From positions 43,049 to 107,048 of the forward strand of contig DLCK01000020.1 in the NCBI GenBank assembly GCA_002480565.1: DNA of 64,000 bases, given 5' to 3'. Positions 31,603-40,424 of the stretch are shown in pieces (position 1 is the stretch's first letter; each line of letters begins with the position of its first letter). The position numbers and the translations under genes are program-made. Origin of the DNA: Phycisphaerales bacterium UBA7800. GTDB taxonomy: Bacteria > Planctomycetota > Phycisphaerae > Phycisphaerales > Phycisphaeraceae. The notes under the pieces are model-generated. The model made no database searches. It saw only the letters and a list, made by a program, of their open reading frames with translations, and was not told the origin of the DNA.

Positions 31603-33812
31603 CTACCAACCCCTTGTCTCTGCTGCGTCTGACTTGTTGTTTCCAATTGAACCATTCCCACACTTTGCACGGAAACCCCTTTACTTACTTCGTTATATCC
31701 AAGAACCGCTGCCGTTGCCAGATGTGGTTCTAATAAACTTCGCACAGCAGCTCTTACAGGCGGTGATGCCAATACAACCGGCGGGTGTCCGGCCTGGATA
31801 AGATGCTGTAATTCCTGCATGATCGCTGTGACAATACGCGTCGCAACAGCAGGAGGAATCGAGACTGACGTCCCCTCGGCACTGCGATCCACGAAGCTGT
31901 TAATCTGATCTTCAAGTGTCGGATCCAGACTCACACAATAGAGCTTGGGCACGGTCACGTTACTGTTTTCACCATTGAGTCCGGCCTGATCATCAGGGAC
32001 ATACTGCACATACTGATTGCAAATGGTCCGGCGAAGTGAATTGCGAACATACTCCGTAAGCACGTCCATATCCTTGGTGCGTGGCGCCCAGTCTCCGAGC
32101 GTTTCAATGACTGTTTCAAGGTCACGGATTGGAACACGTTCCCGTAGCAGATTCTGCAGAACCTTCTGCAATTCGCCTGACTTGATAAGCCCGACTTTTT
32201 CACCTTCGCCGAGAACCTCAGCACAAAGTTTGGGAGCCTTTTCACGCAACTGGGTGATAAGGTTGTTGGTCTCTTCACGGTTGAGCAGTTCAAAGGCATG
32301 GTTCTTGACGACTTCGGTGAGATGCGTTGCCACAACACTTGTCGCATCGACCACGGTGTAGTTAAGTGCCTCAGCACGGTCTTTTTGTCCCGGTTCGATC
32401 CAGACGGCATCAAGTCCAAAGGCGGGTTCGCGCGTTTTGATGCCACCTTCTAACGGTTGACTGGCAAGACCACTGTCCATTGCCATAAACAGGTTGGGAT
32501 GGGCCGAACCTTGCGCAACGGAATTGCCACGGATTTTGATGTGGTAATCGGTGGGTGCAAGTTGCATGTTATCGCGGATGCGCACCGGGGGCATGACCAG
32601 TCCCATATCGCCTGCAAGTTGCCTGCGGATACCGGTGATGCGATCCAGCAGCGTACCACCTTGACCGGTATCGACTAGACGAACCAGGCCGTAACCGACT
32701 TCCAGTTCCAGCAGATCAACTGCCAGAACCTGTTCGACGGGAACTTCTTTGGTGGCTTTTTCGGCTTGCGATTGTTCTTGTTTAACGACTTGTTGCTGAG
32801 CTTTGATTTCATTGCCACGCACCATCCATGCACCAACCCCCAGTAACGCTGAGAGTGTCAACATTGGGGCAGCAGGCAGACCGGTAAACGCCATCATTGC
32901 CAGGAAGCCGGAGGTAATTGCCATCGCCATCCAGCGTCCGGTGAGTTGGCGGGTGAGTTCGGTCCCCAGGTCATAACGTCCACTCGAACGAGTGACGATC
33001 AAACCTGCGGCAATGGAGATGACAAACGATGGAAGCTGAGAAACCAGTCCGTCGCCGATGGTGAGTTTGGTAAAGACTTCCAGGGACGTGCCAAAGCCCC
33101 ACTGCTTTTCAAAGACACCGATGGCAAAGCCGCCAAGGATGTTGATGATCGTGATAATGATGCCTGCAATGGCGTCACCGCGGACGAACTTGGCAGCACC
33201 GTCCATGGCACCGTAAAAGTCCGCTTCCTGAGCGATGTCTTCGCGGCGACGGCGTGCGGATTTTTCATCAATAAGTCCGGCATTGAGATCCGCGTCAATA
33301 GCCATCTGCTTACCGGGCATCGCGTCCAAGGTAAAACGTGCAGCCACTTCAGAGATACGTGTCGCACCTTTGGTGATGACCACAAACTGTACGATGATCA
33401 GAATCACAAACAGGATCAAACCGACAATCAAAGAGCCACCTGCCACGAACGAGGAAAAGCTCTCAATGACTTTACCCGCCACCGCGGTCGCTTCTTCGGG
33501 GCTTGTTGCATCGGCTGCGAGAATCAAACGTGTCGAAGCAATATTGAGCACCAAACGGAAAAGCGTTGTTGCTAAAAGTAATGACGGGAAAACCGAGAAC
33601 TCTAATGGCGATGCAACATAAATCGTGGTCAATAGAATCAATGCAGCCAAGGCGATGTTGGTGGCAATGAGAATATCCATCATCACCGGCCACATCGGAA
33701 CCACAATCACAGCCAACAGTCCCACAAACGCAACCGGCACGAAAAACTGCTGGTAGCGTCCGATCTTGTTGATCCATCCGGGGATGTTCAGTTGTGAAGC
33801 GAGTTGAGCCAT
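31599..33812 (-). CDS. flhA: Flagellar export gate protein FlhA
   Basis: A protein of 737 residues. Eight membrane helices occupy the first 330 residues, with the FHIPEP signature region Arg-Phe-Thr-Leu-Asp-Ala-Met-Pro-Gly-Lys-Gln-Met-Ala-Ile-Asp. A large cytoplasmic domain includes Val-Ile-Glu-Thr-Leu-Gly-Asp-Trp-Ala. It forms the nonameric ring under the flagellar type III export gate. A Lys/Gln/Glu-rich linker lies near residue 345. It overlaps flhF by four bases and lies 87 bases after flhB. Confidence 0.97.
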   Translation of the reverse strand: MAQLASQLNIPGWINKIGRYQQFFVPVAFVGLLAVIVVPMWPVMMDILIATNIALAALILLTTIYVASPLEFSVFPSLLLATTLFRLVLNIASTRLILAADATSPEEATAVAGKVIESFSSFVAGGSLIVGLILFVILIIVQFVVITKGATRISEVAARFTLDAMPGKQMAIDADLNAGLIDEKSARRRREDIAQEADFYGAMDGAAKFVRGDAIAGIIITIINILGGFAIGVFEKQWGFGTSLEVFTKLTIGDGLVSQLPSFVISIAAGLIVTRSSGRYDLGTELTRQLTGRWMAMAITSGFLAMMAFTGLPAAPMLTLSALLGVGAWMVRGNEIKAQQQVVKQEQSQAEKATKEVPVEQVLAVDLLELEVGYGLVRLVDTGQGGTLLDRITGIRRQLAGDMGLVMPPVRIRDNMQLAPTDYHIKIRGNSVAQGSAHPNLFMAMDSGLASQPLEGGIKTREPAFGLDAVWIEPGQKDRAEALNYTVVDATSVVATHLTEVVKNHAFELLNREETNNLITQLREKAPKLCAEVLGEGEKVGLIKSGELQKVLQNLLRERVPIRDLETVIETLGDWAPRTKDMDVLTEYVRNSLRRTICNQYVQYVPDDQAGLNGENSNVTVPKLYCVSLDPTLEDQINSFVDRSAEGTSVSIPPAVATRIVTAIMQELQHLIQAGHPPVVLASPPVRAAVRSLLEPHLATAAVLGYNEVSKGVSVQSVGMVQLETTSQTQQRQGVGS

Positions 33813-33899
33813 GCTGTTACTGATTAAGGTTTAATGCTTTCTGTGACGACCGTGTCACGACGTTCTTTTGAAGTTTCCAATGAATTGATTTGTCTGTGT

Positions 33900-34982
33900 C
33901 TACGAGACACCTGCCAATTCCTGTTTACGATTCAGTCGATACACATACGCTAAAATTTCGGCGACCGCGGCATAATACTGCGGCGGGACTTCCTGTCCGA
34001 CTTCCACATTGCTATATAGCCCCCGTGCCAACTCCTTACGTTCGACAAGTGGAATGTCATTACTCATGGCAATCTGACGAATACGAAACGCCATCAAGTC
34101 GGCGCCCTTGGCGATGACCTTGGGCGACTGCATCGTGGCAGAGTCATACTTCAGGGCGATAGCAAAGTGTGTCGGGTTAGTGATGATCACATCGGCATTG
34201 GGGACGGCTGCGGCGGTTCGCTGCATGGCAAGCTGGCGGGCAACACGGGCACGACGCTGCTTCATCATGGGATCGCCGTCCATGCGTTTGAGTTCTTCTT
34301 TGACTTCCTGCTTGGTCATTTTCAGATCAGAGGTATGCTGCCAACGTTGGTAGGCATAATCCAAAATCGCCAGTATCAGCAACACTGCACCAATCCATAA
34401 TGCGAGTTTGAACGTGATCTGCCAAGAGGCCTGCATGCCTGCCATGAGAGATAACTCTGCGAGTTTGACGATTTCCTGACGGTGCATATAGATGAACAAT
34501 GTTGCAACGGTGCCGATGATCGCAACCTTACCCACACTCATCATCAGACGTGTCCAGCCTCGCATCGACAGCATGTTCTTAAGGCCTTTGAGCGGAGAGA
34601 GCTTGGTCAGATCAATTTCCAACGGCTTGGTGGTCACCACGAAACCGACCTGAAAAACAGTCACGATCAACGCAATCAATGCAACGCCCAATGTCAGTGG
34701 CACGAGTCCCTGCAAAATCACCGTGCCGGTAAACGCTGGCAGATTGATAATGTCCAAGGCTTGCGCTGGATTGGGCGTATGGGCGTTGGCCAACATCGCC
34801 TGCAATACCACTTTCATCCCACCAAGAAGTCTCCCCCCGAAGAAGTAAAGCAAGAACACCGCAGCGATCAACGACAGCGCAGCCGTCAGATCAGTGCTCT
34901 TGGGGATGTTCCCATCGTTACGCGCTTCCTGTAAGCGTTTGGGCGTTGGGGCTTCAGATTTTTCTGCGTCAGATTCAGACAT
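33900..34982 (-). CDS. flhB: Flagellar export switch protein FlhB
   Basis: A protein of 360 residues. It begins with the family's acidic/charged start (Ser-Asp-Ala-Glu-Lys-Ser-Glu-Ala-Pro-Thr-Pro-Lys-Arg-Leu). Four membrane helices follow, then the cytoplasmic domain with the autocleavage motif Asn-Pro-Thr-His. Cleavage there switches export from hook to filament substrates. It lies 60 bases after fliR and 87 bases before flhA. Confidence 0.97.
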   Translation of the reverse strand: MSESDAEKSEAPTPKRLQEARNDGNIPKSTDLTAALSLIAAVFLLYFFGGRLLGGMKVVLQAMLANAHTPNPAQALDIINLPAFTGTVILQGLVPLTLGVALIALIVTVFQVGFVVTTKPLEIDLTKLSPLKGLKNMLSMRGWTRLMMSVGKVAIIGTVATLFIYMHRQEIVKLAELSLMAGMQASWQITFKLALWIGAVLLILAILDYAYQRWQHTSDLKMTKQEVKEELKRMDGDPMMKQRRARVARQLAMQRTAAAVPNADVIITNPTHFAIALKYDSATMQSPKVIAKGADLMAFRIRQIAMSNDIPLVERKELARGLYSNVEVGQEVPPQYYAAVAEILAYVYRLNRKQELAGVS

Positions 34983-35042
34983 TGTTAATCAAGTCGTAAA
35001 CGAAAAACATCACGTAAAAACAAAGCAAAACTTCCGGGAAGA

Positions 35043-35849
35043 TTACGGTGCAAAGAAAACGCTCAGTCTCCTTAGTAAAACATGTAAATCGTGTTCAAAA
35101 ACACTGAACATCACGCCCAAGGCGCCCAGCACAATCAATACGCCGCAGACGATTCGGACAGTGAAACCAATACTTAGAATATTAAGCTGCGGCACGGTTC
35201 GAGCGATGAAACCCATGGAAATTGTCAGCAGGAAAAACAGACATAGCAGTGGCGCTGAGACACGAAGCCCCAGCTCAAACATCGCCTGACAAAGACCGAT
35301 GAGCAAGTCTATGATGTTGCCATCAACCATGTACGTGCCCAGCGGGATGTGATTAAAGCTCCCCACCAAAGTCGTCAAGACCACACGGAGTCCGCCGATG
35401 AGAATAAAGATGGTCAGTGAGAGCATGAAAAAGAATTCACTGATGACACCGACCTCTTCGCCGACTTCGGGGTTATACACGCCTGCGATACCAAGTCCCA
35501 TTTGCTGGTCAACGATACGACCACCGACCTGCATGCCGAAGATGGGCAAGGACGCGCCAAACCCGATGAGAACACCGATGAGCATTTCCATGGCTACCGC
35601 GGGCGCCATCGTCCAGAAGAACATGCCGTTGGCAACGATGGGCATCACGTTTGGCATCGCCTGGCGTCCGGGCTCAATGAGCATCGGATAAACACAACAG
35701 GCAACGGCAACGGAAAGGAGCATGCGAAAACGGACGGGAATGGTGGTCGAGCCGAACACTGGTGCCATGAAAAAAATCCCGGCGATGCGAAAGAGCACCA
35801 ACATCCAGGCAGGCAAGTGATTCAACATGGGCTCAAAACCAATCGGCAC
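35043..35849 (-). CDS. fliR: Flagellar export protein FliR
   Basis: A protein of 268 residues with six hydrophobic segments and the FliR pattern (Leu-Phe-Arg-Ile-Ala-Gly-Ile-Phe-Phe-Met-Ala-Pro-Val-Phe-Gly). GTG 35849 is proposed as the start because AAGGAG lies ten bases upstream (35860-35865). The in-frame ATG at 35870 overlaps that site, and codons beyond it translate the adjacent repeat element. FliR with FliP and FliQ forms the core of the export gate. The gap to fliQ is filled by a large nested inverted repeat. Confidence 0.93.
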   Translation of the reverse strand: MPIGFEPMLNHLPAWMLVLFRIAGIFFMAPVFGSTTIPVRFRMLLSVAVACCVYPMLIEPGRQAMPNVMPIVANGMFFWTMAPAVAMEMLIGVLIGFGASLPIFGMQVGGRIVDQQMGLGIAGVYNPEVGEEVGVISEFFFMLSLTIFILIGGLRVVLTTLVGSFNHIPLGTYMVDGNIIDLLIGLCQAMFELGLRVSAPLLCLFFLLTISMGFIARTVPQLNILSIGFTVRIVCGVLIVLGALGVMFSVFEHDLHVLLRRLSVFFAP

Positions 35850-35874
35850 GTTATTTTGACTCCTTAACATTTTT

Positions 35875-36075
35875 AAACCGCCAAGACGCCAAGAACGCCA
35901 AGGCCCGAAAAAGAAAAAAGAGTTATTAAACCACAGTGACACAGAGGCACAGAGATTAGCAAAACCAAGATTGCTATCTCTGACTTTTTCATGCTCCGTG
36001 GCTCAGCAACTCTGTGCTTCATTCCAATAATTTCTTTCTCTCTTAACTTGGCGTTCTTGGCGTCTTGGCGGTTTT
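35875..36075. repeat. Nested long inverted repeat between fliQ and fliR
   Basis: Outer arms: AAACCGCCAAGACGCCAAGA... at 35875-35903 is almost perfectly complementary to 36045-36075 (about 28 of 29 positions). Inner arms: AACCACAGTGACACAGAGGC... near 35928-35954, and GCTCCGTGGCTCAGCAACTC near 35994-36013, pair imperfectly. The whole fills the fliQ-fliR gap of the flagellar operon. Confidence 0.88.
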
Positions 36076-36088
36076 AATCTTTTGACTC

Positions 36089-36343
36089 TTACCCGCCGGA
36101 GAACATTTTTTTGGCAAAGTCCAGGATCATCGTCGCGATCCACGGGGTCACCAAAATCGTCACGATGACCATGCCAATGATCTTGGGGACAAAACTCAAC
36201 GTCTGTTCCTGAATCTGTGTCATGGCCTGAAAAATACTCACGCTCATACCAATCACCAGTGCTGCCCCAAGGATCGGCATGCTCAACAAAAGCATCAACG
36301 TCAATGCCTCACGCACAATGTCTACCGCTTGGTCAATGGACAT
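36089..36343 (-). CDS. fliQ: Flagellar export protein FliQ
   Basis: A protein of 84 residues with two membrane helices. It starts Met-Ser-Ile-Asp-Gln-Ala-Val and contains Ile-Gln-Glu-Gln-Thr-Leu-Ser-Phe-Val-Pro-Lys, highly characteristic of FliQ. ATG 36343 has GGAG seven bases upstream; the longer open frame runs into a repeat. It is part of the export gate with FliP and FliR. Confidence 0.96.
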   Translation of the reverse strand: MSIDQAVDIVREALTLMLLLSMPILGAALVIGMSVSIFQAMTQIQEQTLSFVPKIIGMVIVTILVTPWIATMILDFAKKMFSGG

Positions 36344-36375
36344 GGCACACTCCAGTCCAATCAACAACCATAGCT

Positions 36376-36513
36376 GAACCACAGAGACACAGAGGCACAG
36401 AGAAAGGCAAAATCAAATTTGCTCTCACTGTCTTTTTCATGCTCTGTGGCTCTGTGACTTTGTGGTTCATTTCAGTGATTTCTTTCTCTCTTTACTTGGC
36501 AACTTGGCGGTTA
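36376..36513. repeat. Incomplete nested inverted repeat between fliP and fliQ
   Basis: Inner arms GAACCACAGAGACACAGAGG... at 36376 and 36441-36468 (ending TTTGTGGTTC) are complementary. Only the right outer arm is present (ACTTGGCAACTTGGCGGTT, 36494-36512). The centre is close to that of the 35875 element, including TTTTTCATGCTC. Confidence 0.8.
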
Positions 36514-36529
36514 ACAATCAGTCTCCCAG

Positions 36530-37414
36530 CTACGTGGTCACCCCCGGCACGGCGAAACTCCCCAGGATATTGCCAGCTACAAGTTGCCAACCGTCGACCA
36601 AAACAAACAGCAGCAACTTAAACGGCAGCGACACCATCACCGGTGGCAACATCATCATGCCAACACTGATGAGAATGCTGGCGACCACCATGTCGATAAT
36701 CATGAACGGCAGATACAACCGGAAACCAATGAGAAACGCGGTTTTAAGTTCACCTAACATAAATGCTGGGATCAAGGTCACCATGTCCACATCCGCACGA
36801 CGGAGGGTCTGGGGTTGACTGATATCCACACCGCGGTACTTGAGGAGCATGTAGACATCGCCCCAGTTGCCGGTGTATTCGATCTGATCAAACATGAAGT
36901 CACGAAGCGGCTGCTTGGCACGACTCCATGCAGTGAGTTGATCCAGTTCGTTATTCTGCATGGGGATGATGCATTCCTTGTGAATGCGGTCAAAAGTCGG
37001 AGCCATCACCAACAACGTCATGAACACGGAAAGACCGACAATCACCTGACTTGGTGGCAGAGACTGCGTGCCCATGGCTTGACGCAGTAGTGCAAAAACC
37101 ACGACGATTCGCGTGAAACTCGTGGTCATGATGATGATAGCTGGTGCGATCGACAACACGGTCAAGAGTACGAGAATCGACAACGAACTCGACAAGCCCA
37201 AGCTATCAACCTGCGTATCTTCCTGTGGGCGAAGCGGGATGGCTTTACCCACGCGTTCCAACACTGAAATCGGATTGACCGGGTCAAGATTATCCACTTC
37301 CGTGCGGTTGGTATTGGATGAGGATGCTTGAGCAAAGACGCTCTGAGTCAACCATAACGGTGCAATCAACATCAAGCCAACGAGCATCCATTTGAAAGAT
37401 ATGTTACGCATCAC
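36530..37414 (-). CDS. fliP: Flagellar export protein FliP
   Basis: A protein of 294 residues. A cleavable signal peptide (ending Val-Phe-Ala-Gln) precedes the FliP domain with Thr-Ser-Phe-Thr-Arg-Ile-Val-Val-Val, Gly-Leu-Ser-Val-Phe-Met-Thr and the C-terminal Gly-Met-Met-Met-Leu-Pro-Pro-Val-Met-Val-Ser-Leu-Pro-Phe-Lys. FliP pentamers nucleate the export gate. Its start lies 11 bases inside the fliO gene. Confidence 0.97.
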   Translation of the reverse strand: MMRNISFKWMLVGLMLIAPLWLTQSVFAQASSSNTNRTEVDNLDPVNPISVLERVGKAIPLRPQEDTQVDSLGLSSSLSILVLLTVLSIAPAIIIMTTSFTRIVVVFALLRQAMGTQSLPPSQVIVGLSVFMTLLVMAPTFDRIHKECIIPMQNNELDQLTAWSRAKQPLRDFMFDQIEYTGNWGDVYMLLKYRGVDISQPQTLRRADVDMVTLIPAFMLGELKTAFLIGFRLYLPFMIIDMVVASILISVGMMMLPPVMVSLPFKLLLFVLVDGWQLVAGNILGSFAVPGVTT

Positions 37415-38468
37415 GTCCGCCCCCTTTGCTCATGGAGCGAATACGTGAAAGCAGATTTGAAAGTTCATTACGCGTCTTGTCGACAAGGTGTTCATCCTCA
37501 TCGGCACCGTGTTCAGCGGTAAAGCCCGCAGGATCATCCATCTGGGTATCCGCACGGCTGAGCTGTTGGTTAAAACTCTGCGTGATACTGCCAGGCTTGG
37601 ACGAGTTGATATGGGTCAGCAATCCGGCAACTTCATTGGGATCATCCAGATTGGCCAAGGTACGTACGCCATTGGGCCCTTCACTGACAACAATGATGCG
37701 TTGGCCAAGACGCAGGAGCATGACCTGATTGCGAGGTGAGATGGAGGTGCGGCTAAGTACTTCGACCACGCCGGTGCGTCCGCCAAGAACCGCCCTGCCT
37801 GAAATTTTATTGAGGATCAGACGCATGGCAATAATCAAACCAATGACCACGCCTAATGCAGTAATGGTATTGAGTATCCATGAACCTGAGTCGTTGAACT
37901 CACCAAGCTGTTTTGTTTCGTTGGGGTCCGAATCAGGCACAAGGCTCTGCCCTTGCTTGCCCAACGCTTTGCGTTCATTGGGATTGGCTAACAGTAATTC
38001 TTTGCTGCGGACTTCGTTTTCCGTCGCTCTGTCAGCTGCTGGAGATGGTGCATACATCGGCAGTGGCTTGGATTCTGAAGCCGTTGATGCCGCAGAGTTG
38101 GCCTGACGATTGGCGGAGATTTGCTGCTCTTTTTTGGCAGCCTCAGCCGATAGCCTTCGAGCCAATTCCGTTAACGGGTCTTTTTCAGCTGGTGCTTGAG
38201 AAGGTGCAGCTGGCGTTACTGGATTTGATGGAAGTGATGGAGCCAGTGGAAGCGATTCGGTATCCGACGCCTGAGCCAAAAGCAATGTTGTGCGTAGTGA
38301 ATGGGAACCTGAAGCAGTTGGCGAAAGATTCGCTAAAGAGTCTGATACTGACGTCTGAGCCGGCAATGAATTTGATGATTGTGCCCATGCAATACCGCTG
38401 GTCGCTATGAGACACCACAGCAACGCAAATTTGCGCACCAAAATCGACCGATTCCTGGTCATGGCCAT
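37404..38468 (-). CDS. fliO: FliO-family flagellar protein with long N-terminal region
   Basis: A protein of 354 residues. Signal peptide (ending Ile-Ala-Trp-Ala-Gln), then about 170 residues of Ser/Ala/Pro/Gln-rich low complexity. A single membrane helix follows (Ile-Thr-Ala-Leu-Gly-Val-Val-Ile-Gly-Leu-Ile-Ile-Ala). The FliO domain then has Val-Glu-Val-Leu-Ser-Arg-Thr-Ser-Ile-Ser-Pro and Leu-Arg-Leu-Gly-Gln-Arg. FliO helps FliP assembly. E. coli FliO is about 120 residues, so the periplasmic extension is large. It overlaps fliP by 11 bases. Confidence 0.88.
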   Translation of the reverse strand: MAMTRNRSILVRKFALLWCLIATSGIAWAQSSNSLPAQTSVSDSLANLSPTASGSHSLRTTLLLAQASDTESLPLAPSLPSNPVTPAAPSQAPAEKDPLTELARRLSAEAAKKEQQISANRQANSAASTASESKPLPMYAPSPAADRATENEVRSKELLLANPNERKALGKQGQSLVPDSDPNETKQLGEFNDSGSWILNTITALGVVIGLIIAMRLILNKISGRAVLGGRTGVVEVLSRTSISPRNQVMLLRLGQRIIVVSEGPNGVRTLANLDDPNEVAGLLTHINSSKPGSITQSFNQQLSRADTQMDDPAGFTAEHGADEDEHLVDKTRNELSNLLSRIRSMSKGGGRDA

Positions 38469-38536
38469 TCCTTGGCCTTTCCGCAGACGCTCCGCATCTG
38501 CCTAACGGTGACTCCGCCACCGCGTTAAAATGTCGA

Positions 38537-38986
38537 TCAACTGGCCTTGGCGGCTTCGGCCTCGTCTTCGAGATTCGCAACAATTTCACTGACACGAATA
38601 CAGAAGTTATCGTTGAGCACCAGCACTTCACCACGTGCCACCAGTCGATCATTTACATACACATCCACCGGGTCGCCCGCGAGCTTGTCCAGTTCGATCA
38701 CTGAACCATCTCCGATTTTCAGAACATCCTCCACGAGCATGTTCGTGCGTCCCAATTCAATGGCTACATGTAAATCCACATCCCGCAACATGTCGATGCC
38801 TTTGGGGGCATCAGGTGAATCCATCAGCGATCCGGGGATGTCGCCATCGCCCAGCGCTTCGGATGCCACGTCATGCATTGCCGTGACCGACTTGCTGGCA
38901 TCATCCAATGCATTTTGAACGATTTTCGCAGCTTCCTGCCGCGTGTCGTTGTCATTGGAATCAGGTTGTTGTGGAGTCTCTGCCAT
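38537..38986 (-). CDS. fliN: Flagellar motor switch protein FliN
   Basis: A protein of 149 residues. An acidic N-terminal region of about 65 residues is followed by one SpoA/FliN domain: Asp-Val-Asp-Leu-His-Val-Ala-Ile-Glu-Leu-Gly-Arg-Thr, Gly-Ser-Val-Ile-Glu-Leu-Asp-Lys-Leu-Ala-Gly, Val-Asn-Asp-Arg-Leu-Val-Ala-Arg-Gly-Glu-Val and Arg-Val-Ser-Glu-Ile-Val. It forms the C-ring base. fliM, usually next to it, is missing; fliL lies 48 bases upstream instead. Confidence 0.95.
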   Translation of the reverse strand: MAETPQQPDSNDNDTRQEAAKIVQNALDDASKSVTAMHDVASEALGDGDIPGSLMDSPDAPKGIDMLRDVDLHVAIELGRTNMLVEDVLKIGDGSVIELDKLAGDPVDVYVNDRLVARGEVLVLNDNFCIRVSEIVANLEDEAEAAKAS

Positions 38987-39034
38987 TGGTTCTGCCTAGG
39001 TTACCATGAGTGGGCGCCTGTGTCTTGGCCCAAC

Positions 39035-39559
39035 TCAATAATCTGCCCTGAAACGTGTACATTTTCGAATTAAAACGTCTTCGACCAGTGGTTGGCCGGT
39101 CTGCTCATCCTTACCGAAGGTATCGTCCATCTTGGCCTTGATCTGTCGGCGTAATGTTGCGAGTGTCGGTTCTTCCAACAAGAGTGGGTCTATGCTGCGG
39201 AAGATGGTGGATATCTCAGAGGAAATACGCACATTCATATTTTGTAAATCGTTCATCACCCGGTCACGATGCTTGCGACGCAGAAGGATGTAGACTTCCG
39301 TGTCATACAGATAAGTGCGCCCCATTTTGGAGTTGGGGAACTTGTCGGAGACCACCAGTTCTTCGACCTGCTGATTGGCCATCGCTTCGGCATCAAGTGC
39401 AGCAGGATCGGCCTCAACAGGTGACGGTTTACCAGCGACCATGAATGCCGCTGAGATCCCAATACCTTCAAGCAGTAGAATCGACGCGACAATGATAATT
39501 GCCTTCATCGGCAACTTGCTTTTTTTCTCGCCATCGTCAGGTTGTTGTGCCTCTGCCAT
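39035..39559 (-). CDS. fliL: Flagellar basal-body-associated protein FliL
   Basis: A protein of 174 residues with a short cytoplasmic start, one membrane helix (Ala-Ile-Ile-Ile-Val-Ala-Ser-Ile-Leu-Leu-Leu-Glu) and a periplasmic FliL domain with Leu-Arg-Arg-Lys-His-Arg-Asp-Arg-Val and Val-Leu-Ile-Arg-Lys-Cys-Thr-Arg-Phe near the end. FliL supports stator function. The assignment rests on topology, length and position after motB. Start ATG 39559 is used; three more codons are possible. Confidence 0.85.
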   Translation of the reverse strand: MAEAQQPDDGEKKSKLPMKAIIIVASILLLEGIGISAAFMVAGKPSPVEADPAALDAEAMANQQVEELVVSDKFPNSKMGRTYLYDTEVYILLRRKHRDRVMNDLQNMNVRISSEISTIFRSIDPLLLEEPTLATLRRQIKAKMDDTFGKDEQTGQPLVEDVLIRKCTRFRADY

Positions 39560-39653
39560 CGTTCTCACCAGCCCTTTCAGTGGGCGTCATCTTTTCAACT
39601 CAAACAAAACATACGATTCAATGGGTTTAACTATGATCAAGTACACCCAACAA

Positions 39654-40394
39654 TTAATCTTTTTCGGCACGATCAAAGTCCGACACCAATGCTTCGATCA
39701 CATAAATTTCCACGCGGCGGTTGGGCTCAAGCTGTGCCCAGCCGAACACCTTCTTTTTCACCGGCTCATAATCCGCATTGGCGACCAGTCGAATCCGTTC
39801 AGGACGAATACCGATTTCTTCGCCGGTAAGAAAATCCATTACGGCCTTGGCTCGAGCGAAACTCAGTGACCATAAATCTTTATAAGGTGAATCAACGGCA
39901 ATCTCACGGGCTGCTGCATGACCGGTTAGTTCGATCTTGGTGTTGTTTCCTCGAATTTCCTTAGCCACGACTGCCAGGCCGCGTTTGGCCAATGGTGTGA
40001 GTTCACTACTGCCTGGTTCAAAGGTGATACGTCCACCGACTGCGAATTTCTGCCCTTCGCGGACCTTGGTGACTTCACGCTCACGTCCTTCAATACCCGG
40101 ATCATCGGCATTGGAGTGTTCTTTTTCCTTTTTTCGTTGCAGTTGCACTTCATCAAGTCTGGAAATCAGACTCATCTCAGGATTCTCCTGAGTGGGCATC
40201 GCACCACCGCCGCCCTTCATGCCAAAGGCTTTCTGCACGGCCACGACAACCGCGCGATACTGGTCTTCCTTCTTGATCTCTGAAAGTGACACGAGAATCA
40301 CGAAGAAACACAGCAGCAGCGTCATCATGTCACCATAAGTCACCAGCCATTCCGGGGCGCCTTCAGGTGGGCATTTGCAGTCGTCTTTTGCCAT
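39654..40394 (-). CDS. motB: Flagellar stator protein MotB
   Basis: A protein of 246 residues. A short polar start leads to a single helix with the conserved proton/sodium-binding aspartate (Thr-Tyr-Gly-Asp-Met-Met-Thr-Leu-Leu-Leu). After a plug/linker the OmpA-like peptidoglycan-binding domain has Leu-Thr-Gly-His-Ala-Ala and Asn-Arg-Arg-Val-Glu-Ile. It anchors the stator to the wall. It follows motA by 30 bases. Confidence 0.96.
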   Translation of the reverse strand: MAKDDCKCPPEGAPEWLVTYGDMMTLLLCFFVILVSLSEIKKEDQYRAVVVAVQKAFGMKGGGGAMPTQENPEMSLISRLDEVQLQRKKEKEHSNADDPGIEGREREVTKVREGQKFAVGGRITFEPGSSELTPLAKRGLAVVAKEIRGNNTKIELTGHAAAREIAVDSPYKDLWSLSFARAKAVMDFLTGEEIGIRPERIRLVANADYEPVKKKVFGWAQLEPNRRVEIYVIEALVSDFDRAEKD

Positions 40395-40424
40395 AATGCG
40401 ATCTCACACCAACGGTCACTTACT

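Noticed and set aside
32385..32410. GGTTCGATCC, a tRNA T-loop-like string
   Set aside because: Inside flhA; no cloverleaf arms fit around it. No tRNA was recognised anywhere in the window.
32946..33575. Plus-strand open frame of 209 residues
   Set aside because: Antisense to flhA, whose sequence is strongly conserved; composition is not protein-like.
35850..35942. N-terminal extension of fliR
   Set aside because: Translates the adjacent repeat element; a GTG with AAGGAG at 35849 is the better start.
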